NCBI GenBank assembly: GCA_000277445.1
Contig: AJWJ01000240.1
Span: 1-34,538 of the forward strand
Direction of reading: 5' to 3'
Length of the DNA: 34,538 nucleotides
Source of the DNA: Polysphondylium violaceum
Taxonomy: Eukaryota; Evosea; Eumycetozoa; Dictyosteliales; Dictyosteliaceae
How positions within the stretch are numbered: position 1 is the stretch's first letter; each line of letters opens with the position of its first letter. Under the pieces are notes generated by a model, which saw nothing but the letters and a program-made list of their open reading frames with translations, was not told where the DNA came from and did no database searches. Positions 1 to 11,813 of the stretch are shown here, piece after piece. The translations under genes were made by a program, and so were the position numbers.

Positions 1-553
1 TTTTTTTTTTTTATTTTTTTGGTTCAAATGCGAGTGTCGCTATAATTATATCACACACCTAACCATAAACACCCCCACCCACCATCTCATCAAATTCAAT
101 TTTTGAGTAACCACTCACACTCACCCCACCCCACACAGATACATATAGTGTATACATTCTTTATAAATAGAAATTAACGTATATGTTATAAAGTATCAAT
201 TACCCTTCATTCGAGATCTACATCATATCTTGATAAAACTATTTATTCTCACCCCCATTTTGTAATATATAATATAAACTACTTTTTTTGTATTTCTTGA
301 TAGAATCGATAGATAGAGATATACATACAGAAAGAAAAAAAAAAAAAGAAAAAGAAAAAGGAAATAATCAACACAAAATTAGAATCAATCCATCCTTTGC
401 TTTGTGTCACACATCTCCTTTAATATTTTTTTAAAAATTATTTATTTATTCATTCGTTTTCCTACTATAACATAATACACTATTACATACCACCACCACC
501 AATCACTCACTCTCACATTATTCCTATATATACCCAATAAATAAATCTTCAAG
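1..553. promoter_or_regulatory. 5' flank of first gene, CA-rich
   Basis: No gene is seen here. The window opens in a T homopolymer. Between about 50 and 140 lie C/A-rich blocks such as CACCCCCACCCACC and CACCCCACCCCACAC, followed by T and A runs and then an A-rich leader before the ATG at 554. CA/GT-rich boxes resemble the G-box elements bound by GBF in Dictyostelium developmental promoters. That link is inference from composition only. Confidence 0.3.
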
Positions 554-3180
554 ATGTTTTTTAAAGGTAAAAAGAAAGAAAAAGAAGAAGGAGGCGTTGT
601 TCATGGTGAACAACCCAATGGAGTAACTACTAGAAACATCATTAGAATTGGATCAGTTTCCAGTGGCGCCAGTACAGAACAATTGGATCAAATTGCTGCC
701 AATAAGCAAAAGATTCCCTCTCTTTTTAGATTATTAGCTGAACACAAATTATCGGAAAAAGAAATTTGGGAAGGTGATCCCATGTTATTTGCCATTTTAT
801 ACCAATTTAAAGAACATTTAAATAAGAGTAAGAATATTTTATTTTAGAGTCATTCTCCAATGTTGATCTATTTATTAATATATCTATTAAATTCCTATTT
901 TATTTCAATAATCATAGCTGATTCAGCACCAAATATTATTACATTCCATTTACCATCAATTCCAGAATTTGGAGATATTAAAAAGAAATCTTATAAAATC
1001 AATAAGAAATTTTCAATTGCCCAAACCATTTCATTAATTTGTAAAAAACAAATGATTCCAGATCCAAAAAGATTTTGGATTGGTTCTCTACAAGGATTTA
1101 TAATGAATGATACTGAAACATTGGCATCCTATGGTCTTAGCAGTTTATTTGAATCTTGGGAATTAAGATTAATTGTTAAAGAAGATATTTTATCAAAATC
1201 ACCATATAGATGTAAGTGTATACTTTTTTTAATTTCTCGACTATTATATTTATTAATAATAATAATAAATCTATAGATCAACCATTAGAATCAATTGGTA
1301 CAGAATTTATTGTTGTATTTGAATTACCACCATTGGAACAATTTAATGGATTAAAGAGACATGTTGTAAAAGTAGATTCTGGTCATACAATTAAACAAAC
1401 CATTGCCAATATTTGCAAAAAATATAAAGTAGAGAATCCAGATAGATTTTCAGTGATGACAATTGATGAGAATCCATTGGTTGAATTTGCACTCTTTGGC
1501 GGTGCATGTTTTAAACATTATGGACTTGGATATAAATTTAAGAAATGGGACTTGAAAATTGTATTCAATGATTTAATCCCACCATACGTTCACAAACACA
1601 CAGTCATTCCACTCCATGGATGGACACAAGTTAGTCCAGGTCAACTTGATCCATACACTGCTCGAACCATTATCAATGATTTGGAAAACAAATGTGTAGA
1701 GTACCAAGCCATCATTACTCAATTACAAAAAGATATCGAGGGTGGAAATGAAGTATCTGCAGCCCACGTTAGAGAAATTGAAAGACTTCGTGAAGAAAAC
1801 AAGAAATTGCTCGAAACCCTCGAAGAAGAACGTGAGTCTACCTCTCAACAAAACGAAGTATACGAAAAGAGACTCGAGAGCAGCAACGCTGAAATTGAAT
1901 CACAAAGTGGACAAATGAAAACAATGAAAGCCAAGATTGACGAATTGTCACATCAACTCTCTCAACTCAAAATCGTTCACGAAGAGACCACCAACAACCT
2001 CGTCGTCAGTCGTGCCGAAAAAGATTCACTTCAAGTTCAATTTGAAGAAGCCACTGCAGAAATTGCAGACTACCAACAAAAACTTTTATTACTCAGAGCT
2101 CAAAGTGCCCAATCTGAATCCAATCTCACCAGTATGATTGCCACTTTGGAAAAGGAAAAGATTGCCATCAAAGAGGAAGCCAAACTCAGCTTTGAACGTA
2201 TTGCCACTGAAAAGGCCAGCTCTGAAGAGTCATCCAAACATCTTCAAGCCAGCCAAGCTCTCCTTTGCACTCAACTCCAAGACGACATTGTTTCACTCCA
2301 ACGTGAACGTGAAATTATGCAACTCTCTGTCCAAAAGGCCACCGTCGACCGTCAAGAAGCCGTCGTTCTCCAAGAAAAGGCAGAGAAAAAGATGGTCGAA
2401 ATGCAATCAGAGAAAAAACGTGTCGAACGTCAATTTGGTGATCTCGAAAGAGAACGTGACGTCCTCAGACAACAAGTTCAAATCAAAGTCGATGAAATTC
2501 AAGACGTCCAAAAAGATCTCGAATGGTCTAGAGAAACTATTGCCGAGCTTGAACGTCGTTTGGCAAATATGACTGGCGAGGTTAAAATGTTTAAAGACAT
2601 CAAAGACAAAGAGGTACAAAAGGCCAAGAAATCTTGTGTCTCTGAAACCCAAACCAAGTCTCAATTGGATAAAGAAAAACAAAACACTCTTGAAATTCAA
2701 ACCAGACTCAACAAAAAGATCAATGAACTCGAGTCTGCCAGAAAAGCCCAAGAACAAGCTTTCAAGAATGCCGAGCAAGCCTTCAAAAAGGTTGAAGGTG
2801 ATCTCAAACGTGAAACTGAAGATTATCGTCAAAAATATGAACAATTGCGTATTTCCATTTCAAATGGTACCATTAAAGAAGGCACCAACGTTCCAGCACT
2901 CCCTGCTGCCGCTAGTTCAAATCCAAATGGCTCCTCTTTTTCATTGGGTGGCCACAAAGCTTCCTCTGCCAATAAGGATCTCAATGACGACATGGCTTCT
3001 TCTCCAGTTTTAATTGGTGGCGTTCAAAAATCTCAAGAAGATTCTTCTGCTCAAAATAGTAGTGCTCACGAAAGAAGAGGTTCAGTTGATGCCGATGGTC
3101 TTTACAATTCTCTTCAAAATAGATTCCAACACACTGTTCGTGAAGGTGTTGAGGAACTTGAATTATCAGATAATGAATAA
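554..3180 (+). CDS. coiled-coil protein with two N-terminal ubiquitin-like domains
   Basis: Three exons, 554-827, 918-1211 and 1277-3180, joined at GTAAGA..TAG and GTAAGT..TAG introns, give 823 residues with the frame kept. Residues about 97-182 and 200-290 are two related modules. Each has a beta start (ITFHLPSIPEF; FIVVFELPPLEQF), a helix with an IC-K pair (SLICKK; ANICKK), then W-(E/D)-L-(R/K)-(L/I)-(I/V). This pattern resembles the ubiquitin fold of Ras-binding, ELMO N-terminal or talin F0/F1 domains. Residues about 318-716 form one long charged coiled coil rich in Glu, Lys, Gln and Arg. The last ~100 residues are Ser-rich and acidic. A cytoskeletal or small-GTPase scaffold is plausible, but I do not recognise a named orthologue. 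The coiled-coil part uses more C-ending codons than the ends. Confidence 0.85.
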
Positions 3181-4460
3181 TTTGGTATATCAACTTTAAT
3201 TAATTATTAATAATTAATTAATTTAGTATTAGTAATTTTTAGTATAATAAAATAAATCCAAAATTTAAAATCAATATTAGTAGTCTATATCTATTTGTTG
3301 TTTGGAGGAGGCCTTGTTTAGGACACCTCCGATAAATGATTTTATTAATTTTATCTTTTCTCCACCTAGCCCCACCTTTATATTTCTACAATTTTATTCA
3401 ATCAATCAACGTCTAAACAAGGTGTATTGTTGTTGTGATGTTAGGTATTGTGTAAATGAGGTCAATAGTTTGGGGTGAGTGAGTAATGTTTTTTTTGAGA
3501 GAAACAACTTTTTTATCCTAATAAGGAGTGATAGCCTTTTAATGCCCCGTAATTTTTTCAAAAAATGGGCGCAAAGGAGGAGGTCCACTTTACAAAATAT
3601 TCTTTTTTTTTTTTTTTTTTTCTTATTTTTTTTTCTATTTTTTTTTTTTAATTTTATTGTTCTTTTGATGAACTCTAATTTAGAAACTATCAATCTTGTA
3701 TTGGAAATTTAGGTCCCTAAAGATATAAGGAGTAAAAGACTCATCTAGAATTAGAATTGAATTCAATAGTCATAAATTGCACACCAACATTCATTAGGTG
3801 CAACCCACATACACACAACACACTCAATTTTCACAAAAAGTGAAAAACCCTCACCACAAATACACAACAAATAAATTGTGTTTCATCAACTCCCTCCCAA
3901 CACAGCACACCACCCCTCTCACCAAAACTAAAAAGAGCTGAAAAAAGGATTATTATTTGATAAATTCCAACTTTTTGGCGACCAGACTGACACACCAAAA
4001 TGTAAGTAGAGTAGGGAAGAAATGCATTTGCATAAAAATAGAAAAATATATTAATATAGGTCCCCGTTCTCACTCACACAAACCATTTCCTTACAAATTA
4101 ATTAATTAACTATTATCATTTCCTTTTTGTTGTAACGACATTTTCATCACATCAAGAATTAAAGCCCTCTAGATTTTTTTTTTTTTTTTCTTTTTTTTCC
4201 ACAAAATCAAAAAAAAGTGCCCCACTCCCCCTCGATTGTTAAGATATTTTAGAGAGTAACCTCTACTCACACTTACACCCACATCACACCCCCCATTTAC
4301 CTCACATATTTATATTTATTGTTATTATATATTTTTAGAAATATATAATATATATCTAAAATACAATATTTAGATATAACTCGGTCACACATATCTTTAA
4401 TATTTGTTAGTTTGTTTGTGTTTTACAACAACAACAACAACAACGACAACATACAACACT
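3181..4460. promoter_or_regulatory. long intergenic region, likely rckA promoter and leader
   Basis: No credible gene. A short hairpin, GGAGG...CCTCC, lies near 3305-3331. Its loop segment CCTTGTTTA recurs in inverted form (TAAACAAGG) near 3414, so a small structured RNA cannot be excluded. Long T tracts fall at 3601-3650 and 4171-4199. A TTTTCAC/GTGAAAA inverted repeat is at 3828-3846. CA-rich stretches occur at 3795-3825 and 4258-4316, just before an AT-rich leader. A consensus-like GTAAGT at 4001 could be the donor of an intron in the untranslated leader (speculative). Confidence 0.3.
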
Positions 4461-7400
4461 ATGTCAACAATAAATCATATTACTAGTGATACTATTAGTA
4501 ATAGTAGTAGTAATAGTGCTGGTGTATCTAGTAGTAGTGATAGTAACGATACTACTGCCACAACAAATAGTAGCAAAGATGATAGTAGTAACACTACTAC
4601 TACAACAGGTGATGAAAACAAGAAATCGTTAGAGAATGACGTATTCTCTATTCTAGATTCTATTACAAATACTGTTTTAGCAAAAACATCGATATCAATT
4701 GATGATTTCATATACAATAGTATCAATAGTATAGATATAAATAGTAGTAATAGTAATGGTGATATAAATAGTGTTGATAATAATAATAATAATAAGAGTA
4801 TTAGTCTTGATAATAATAATAATAGTCATACTAGTATAGATAATAATAATAAAAGAGATAGTCTTGGTAATAGTATAGATTTACTTAAACAACAAGATGA
4901 CATGACACCTAGGTCGATAGGATCAAATTCAAATTCATCTACACCTAGATCAACAACAAATCTCACACCTAGATCATTATCATCGTCATCAAATTCATCT
5001 ACACCTAGATCATCGTCATCGTTGTCATTGTCGTCATCTACATCGTCTAAAAGAAAACCAAATCTATATGTAGATGTAAACAATCAAAATTTAAATGCTG
5101 CCATCTTAAAGATAGAGGTAGAAGAGTTGTATGATAAACGAAAGAGTAGTTCCTCATTTAAAGAATTGAATGATATCAATGAAGATGATATTGGTAGCAA
5201 TGATAAAGATACGACTACCACTACTACCACAACAACTAGTACTAGTGATGATAGTAAACAAGAAGAAGAGGGGAATACTGCTAGTATAAGTGATAGTAGT
5301 ATATCAAATGAAGGCAATACAAATAGTAATACTACGTCGACAACAACATCGACAACATCTACACCACTGACAACACCAACATCTGCACCAGCATCCATCG
5401 CCACCACGCCAACCTCTGCACAAATGTTGTCGGGCAAGCCATTGGCTGATCTATCGCCGACCAAGTTTAATATGAATGGATCGGGCAGTTTGCTGGGTCA
5501 CAAGAAATACGATGACACCATTGATCCCAGCGTATTTCTCAGCTCAACCAGTATTGGATTAAACAGACTAAGTAGAAACTCTATATCCACGCCGGGCAGT
5601 GGCCAGCCGATGGGGTTGGGATTTGATATAGGTAAGCTGACCAAACCCTCGCAGCTGGAACAGGAGCAAGCGTTGTTGGCCAACATGGACAATCACCACA
5701 ATCATCGTCAAACCAACGATCGAAGAGGATCGACAATATCCAATCCTCAGCTACTGACCACTCTCTTGCGTTCGGGCAACTCTGTCAAGTTGCAAAAGTT
5801 TTATGGGCTCGCTAAAGAGGATATCCTCGCGCTCGAGTTTCTCAGAAGCTCCAACAACAACAGTCCCACACAGCAACAACAGCAACAGCAGCACACGACC
5901 ACGACCTCCATCACCACCACCACATCCATCACAACAACATTCTCGTCACTATCAGCCACCACATCGTCCACAGCATACAACACCACATCGTCGTCCTTTT
6001 CGTCGGCAAGCACGCAAAGCAAGACGACCGACAACATATCAGAACACTCGTCCCCCAATCACTCACCATCCATATCACCCACTGTATCACCACCCGCTTC
6101 ACCCACCCTCTCACCCTCGACCTCGCCCTCGTGGACATGGGGCACCTCACCAGCTAAAAAGTTGCGGAATCGTTCGGCAACTACGTCTTCGTTTGGCGAC
6201 ACCTATAGTAAATACTCGACTCTGCCCAACCTGTCGTCCAACTCTAATCCCTACAGCACCGCACCTCTATCATCCAACAACAATAGCATGTCGTCTAGCG
6301 GCGGCATTCCAGCCTCACAAGACTATCCCCGATCGCCCAAAGACTATCACCGTAAGCCCAAACTCCTCATCTCCAAGCTGCTCAAAAACAACTCGTTGAA
6401 TCACAGCAGCTCCAACCTCACCGCCTACACCAACACCACCGCCACCACCAACACCAACACCAGCAACAGCACACCAACCACACCTACACACCAAGACAGC
6501 ACCAACATTGCCAAACAATTGGCCCAGTCACACTACCTCTCCACAACGACCACCACCTCGTCAGAGATTAGCTTTGTCTTGTCATCAAGCTCAAGGGAAT
6601 CCTTATCTTCATTGATGAAGGATAAAGTAGCTTATGACCTATTCAAAGCATTTTGCGCCAAGGAGCAGAGTCTGTGCAATCTCTTGTTTATCGAAGAGAT
6701 TGATCAACTCCACAACGGGTCGTTTACTGACCACCAACTCGTCGATGAGGTCGAGCGACTCTTTAACCGTTTTATCGTTGAGGGCTCTGACCAAGACATC
6801 AACATACAACGAGGCATCTATTACCAAATACACCAGTCCATCAAAGACAAACAAATTGGTAAACATATCTTTGACAAAGCCTACAAACTCATCAAAGAAG
6901 AGATATCCCTCGACTTGTACAAAAGGTTCTGTTTATTGTATTCCCATAGTAACCTAAATAACAACAACAACAACAACAGTAATAGTAATAGTAATAGTAG
7001 TAGTAAACCAACAATAACTGGTAATAACACCAATTCGGCACCTCATCATCCAACTATTTATAGTGGTGCATTGGCAGTGCCCCTATCGAGTAGTTCATGG
7101 AATGGTGTTGGCACAAACATTAATCATCTATCACCCTTTCAATCACCATCCAACTCACCATCACCGTCATCGTCTCCGCCCGAACCCTTTTTCAATTCTT
7201 CACCAGTGTCACCTTTACAATCACCACGTCATCCAAATATAATTACAACCAGTAGTGGTGGTGATCAACCATCGTCATCAGATCCAATACCACCATCACC
7301 AAAGTTTGGTAATATTAGTGATAATAGCAATAGTAATAGTAATAGTAACAGTAGTAAACCATCTATACCAACACTGGGATTATCCAATGTATTGAGTGGA

Positions 7401-9556
7401 TCAAATGGTATATCATCACCACCATTGTCGCCCAGACTATCAATGATTAGACCACATTTCCTCAAGGAGCCTAAGTCCCAGTTTCTTAGTAACGAGGTTG
7501 AAGAGTTGTTTACAGAGACATTGGATGATATGGTGCCCTATGGTATTGCATTTGGCTTTAAAAGAGGATCTTGTAAGGCACCTTGTGATTGTATGCAGTA
7601 TCAATCAGAGTCTGATAAAGGTGGCATTTGTTTAAATTGTGGTCATTATCCTGCTGCCCACAAGAATCTTGGAAAGGTTAATAATATAAATATAAACAAC
7701 AACAACAACAGCAATTCATATATAGATGCACCTTCATCTATCAACAACTCATCTTCAACCATTAATCCTCCACTTTCACCAAGAGGAGGAATTGTAAATA
7801 ATAACAACAACAACAACAGCAACAACAACAACAACAATAATAATAATAATACTACTGTTTCATATAATAATAATAATAGTAATAGTATTAATAGTCATCA
7901 TCAAACAATATCAACTTCATCTTCATCTATACCTCCTGTAGATATCAATAGTTTATCATCAACAACAAATACAGAACAACAACAACAACAACCATCATCA
8001 CCATTATCTAATCCAATTACAAATAACATAATCAATGAAGCATCTTATAGTCCTTTGCCATCACCAAAGAAACTCTATCATCGTGGTGTAGCCGATATGG
8101 ACTATAATAGAGTAAGAGCTGGTTCTGATTCAATAGCTGTCATTCAAAAACTATTATCCAATGGCGGTTCATTAAAGAATGCTATTCAAAACTTACATAA
8201 TAATAACAACAACATGAATAACAATAGCAATAATAGTAATCATGTCAATAATGGTAATCAAGATAACATCAGTAGTGACAATATCAATAGTAATAATAAT
8301 AATAATAATAATGAAAATTCAGATGATGATTCAAATAATGAAGAAGACGATGAAGATTTAAATAATGTAGATATCAGCAACAATATTAACAATAATAATA
8401 ATAATATAATTACATCACCAACGACAACAACAATAACAACAACTACAACCACTAGTTCAAGTAGAGCCAATCGAGCACAAAACTCTGCAGATGAAGAGGC
8501 TGCACAAGAATTGGATACCAAGGTATTAATGAACTTTAATAATTGGGCCATTGATGGAGAAGAAATTCAATTTCTCAATAAACTTGGAGAAGGCACCTCT
8601 GCCAAAGTATATCGTGCAACCTGGAGAAACCAAGAAGTGGCTGTTAAAATTCTACGTAGTGAACCAGAGCAACAAAAACTATTGGACTTTTTGAAAGAGC
8701 TGGAGATTATGAGTTCTCTTCGATCGCCACACGTTGTCTACTTTTATGGAATGGTGTTGGACCCCAAGATCTGTATGATTATGGAATACTGTTCCAATCA
8801 GACCCTCTATCACTTGATGCACTTGCAGATGAATTTCACATGGGATTGGGTATTCAAGTTTTGCATAGAAATGGTGCGTGGTGTCAATTGTCTGCATAAT
8901 TGGAAACCAGTGATTGTACATCGTGATCTAAAGTCACTCAATCTGCTCGTCTCTGACAATTGGACCATCAAAGTCGCCGATTTTGGTTTGAGTCGTTTTG
9001 CACATGCCAAATCGGCATCCATGAGAAAAACACGAGGCACCTTTGCCTACTGCGCCCCCGAAGTCTTTTATGGCATATATACTACCAAAGGTGATATATT
9101 TTCAATTGGTATTATATTGGTATGTGTTTATTGTTATTTATAGTTTTTATTTGATGGATTGATAGACTAACATGTTGATTACATTACCTATAGTGGGAGT
9201 TGGCAGTCAGATGTCTAAAATCAAAATATGAAAAACCATTTTCAGAGTTTAAACAAATTCAATATGATTTCCAAATACTTGTACAAACTTCAAAATTTAA
9301 TCTCAGACCAACCATTCCTCCCAATTGTCCAGAGGGATTTGCAAATTTAATAACCATGTGTTGGGATGCAGTTCCAGAGGTATGTGTATAAATTTTAATA
9401 TCCCATATCTCCTCATTTATTAATTTTAATATTATTTTTAAATAGAATCGTCCATCTTGTCCAGAAATTTTAGATACATTGTTGGATTTAGAAAAGAAAT
9501 ATCAAGAAAACAAAAAGAGATGGGACAAAGTCCGAGAGAAACCAAAGAAATCCTAG
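4461..9556 (+). CDS. rckA: RGS domain-containing TKL protein kinase (RCK1/RckA-like)
   Basis: Exons 4461-9119, 9194-9379 and 9446-9556 give 1651 residues. The in-frame ATG at 4461 is preferred because no ATG lies upstream in the open frame. The N-terminal ~720 residues are low complexity (Ser, Asn, Thr), with SPT-type repeats. An RGS-type helical domain spans about 725-830 (DLFKAFCAKEQ to LYKRFCLLYS). A compact Cys/His motif (CKAPCDC, then CLNCGHYPAAH) lies at about 1037-1066. The C-terminal kinase has GEGTSAKVYRA, VAVK, HRDLKSLN (~1485), DFG (~1506) and GTFAYCAPE (~1531). HRDLKSxN is typical of tyrosine-kinase-like kinases. Both introns fall within the C-lobe. In D. discoideum, RCK1 joins an RGS domain to a kinase and modulates chemoattractant signalling. 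The same role here is inference from architecture. Confidence 0.9.
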
Positions 9557-9873
9557 AAATCCATATATATCATAACAACAAATTATATTTCAATTTTAAT
9601 ATTATTAATAATAATAATTTTGTAGATATTTTTCTATTAGACTCAATCTCTAGAGTAATATATTTATTTATTTATTTATTTTAATTCTAATATTATTTAT
9701 CCATTTTATTGTTTTCATAAAAAATTCTAGTTTTGATTGGTGTGCGGAAATTTAAAAAAAATTTTGATTTTCTGTTGTTTTCCAGAGAGAATACACACTA
9801 CTTTTTTTTTTTTTCTCTTCACTCTTTACCGCCTTCATACATGTAATTACATTCTTTTTTTATTCCAACCAAA
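9557..9873. other. intergenic spacer
   Basis: AT-rich spacer with an (ATTT)n-like run near 9660-9680 and a T tract at 9802-9813. It joins the 3' flank of the kinase gene to the promoter of the sirtuin gene. No hairpin or RNA gene is seen. Confidence 0.5.
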
Positions 9874-11306
9874 ATGTCATTATTAAACAACAGCAATAAT
9901 AACAGTTCAAATGACCACCATGACAACAATAAAATCGCAGAGTTTTGTGAATGTGTGCATGATCATATCAATTATAATTCAGTGAATATTACCCTTTATG
10001 ATAATGCAAAGAGTATTTATAGATATCATTATTACAGTCCATATACATATTAACACAACAACAACAACAACAACAACAACAAACAAACAAACAAATAGTA
10101 ACTCTTGTAAATTGTGAATTATGTGAATTAAACAACAAAAAACAACAGAGTTGGGATGATAGTGTTTTGTGTCTTTGTGGATGTATGTTGTGTGTTGAAC
10201 ACATTGAAAAGCATTGTAAGGATGAGAATCACAGTATTGTGGCGTATTTTAATAGAGTTAATGATAGATTTCATTGTTTCAAGTGTAGTAAAACTGTACA
10301 GATATTTACAAAAGAGATTGTGGATTTAAATGATTTAATCGATGCATTTGAAATGTTTTACAACACGAGTTTGACACCGCCCGTTGTTGCACGACCCCTG
10401 AAAGAGAGGGTTGTGCTGGACGAGGTCAATGTGGACGGGATTGTCAAGTACATTCAATCGAGACAATGCAAGAATATAGTGGTGCTCACGGGCGCGGGCA
10501 TCAGCGTTGCTGCTGGTATACCCGACTTTAGATCGCCCAAGACCGGTCTGTACAATAATATCAAACAGTTTAATTTGCCCTATCCCGAGGCCATCTTTGA
10601 CATTGACTATATCAAGGTTCACCCCGAGCCCTTTTATGTATTGGCCAAGGGCATCTTTCCCGGGGCTTTTCGACCGACCCCCGTGCACCACTTTATCAAA
10701 CTATTGTCAGATAAGGACCTGCTATTGAGAAACTATACGCAAAACATAGACACGTTGGAGCGAATCGCTGGTGTGCCCGAGTCCAAGCTGGTCGAGGCTC
10801 ACGGCGCCTTTACCAGCGCCTATTGCATCGCATGCAAACATCGATACGACATTGGGCTCATCAAAGCCCATCTCGACACCGACTCGATCCCCTACTGCGT
10901 CACTGACCCGTGCAGGGGGCGATCGCATCTCATTCTCCCCGATATTGTCTTTTACGGTGACCCCCTTCCACCTATTTTCAATAGCTCGCTCTTGCGTGAT
11001 TTCCCCCACCAATGTGATTTGTTGATTGTCATTGGCACAAGTCTAAAAGTGAACCCTATCGCCTCGATGATCAATTTCCCCCAACACATCCCTCGTCTAT
11101 TGATCAACAACCAACAAGCCGGCGTTGTATCACCGCAAACAAACAACACCACTGCTGAAGACATATTTATCACCAATGGCTTTAAATTCAATCAACCAAA
11201 TAATCAATACGACGTGCATATGGGTGGAGATTGTCAAGACGCTATTATTAATCTATGTGAAAAACTTAATTGGTCCAATGATTTGAATAAATTGATGAAA
11301 AGATAA
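9874..11306 (+). CDS. sir2A: NAD-dependent protein deacylase (sirtuin) with UBP-type zinc finger
   Basis: Two exons, 9874-10012 and 10099-11306, give 448 residues. The first exon supplies the start of a UBP zinc finger (CECVHDH at ~25), which continues with CELCEL, CLCGCMLC, HIEKHC and HCFKCSK. The intron falls inside this domain. The Sir2 core follows: GAGISVAAGIPDFRSP (~178), TQNIDTLERIAG, catalytic His in EAHGAF (~280), a Cys4 zinc site (YCIAC and CVTDPC) and GTSLKVNP (~359). All key NAD-binding and catalytic residues are present, so the enzyme should be active on acylated lysines. UBP fingers bind free ubiquitin C-termini in other proteins (family knowledge); coupling to deacylation is inferred. 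The core from about 10370 to 11130 is strikingly GC-rich compared with both ends. The symbol is assigned by architecture. Confidence 0.92.
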
Positions 11307-11813
11307 ACTAATAAACAAATATGATGTATATATCAAACCCTTATCCAATCCACATAAAGTATATTTATCTATCTATCTATATCACTGATTATGGCTATGA
11401 TGTAGTTCGTTCTATGTATGTGTATGATAAAGTCTCAAGATATTGGTAACCTTTACTACCAACAATCTGATAAGTAAACATATATACATAAATAATAAAA
11501 AAAGAAAAAGATTTTATGATCGATAGATACACCTAATCACACACATGTGCGTGCGTATTTATATATATTTATATCAAGTATATCATGTGGGTGAAAAAGT
11601 ATAAAGTCATATTTTGTTTCTTGTCTCTACCCCTTACTTTCTAAATATCTCCTAAGAGTCAAAATTTTGGAGTTTTTTTAATTTTTTTATTTTTTTGAAA
11701 TTATGTATTATTTTGAAATATGAAATTATTTTTTTTTCATTTTACTTTTTTTTTATTTTCCTATCATTTTATATATTAATATAATTAATATAGTATATTA
11801 TAAAGATAAAGAT
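11307..11813. other. intergenic spacer before J-protein gene
   Basis: AT-rich spacer. It contains a short (ATCT)n run near 11366-11380, alternating purine/pyrimidine TATA and GTGT patches near 11540-11590, and T tracts at 11670-11760. The ATG at 11814 follows AAAGATAAAGAT. No gene or structured RNA is visible. Confidence 0.4.

Noticed and set aside
3831-4073. 80-codon minus-strand frame in the kinase promoter
   Set aside because: Opens only because the + strand is CA-rich; no family features, no splice support.
5084-5464. Leu/Val-rich open frames on the minus strand opposite the kinase gene
   Set aside because: They are the complements of Ser, Asn and Thr codon runs in the kinase coding sequence and have no start context or conserved motif. 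The same holds opposite the helicase poly-Asn tracts.
5803-6399. 198-codon Pro/His/Arg-rich + frame inside the kinase gene
   Set aside because: A shifted reading of ACC/CAC-rich codons of the real frame, which continues unbroken through it to the RGS domain.
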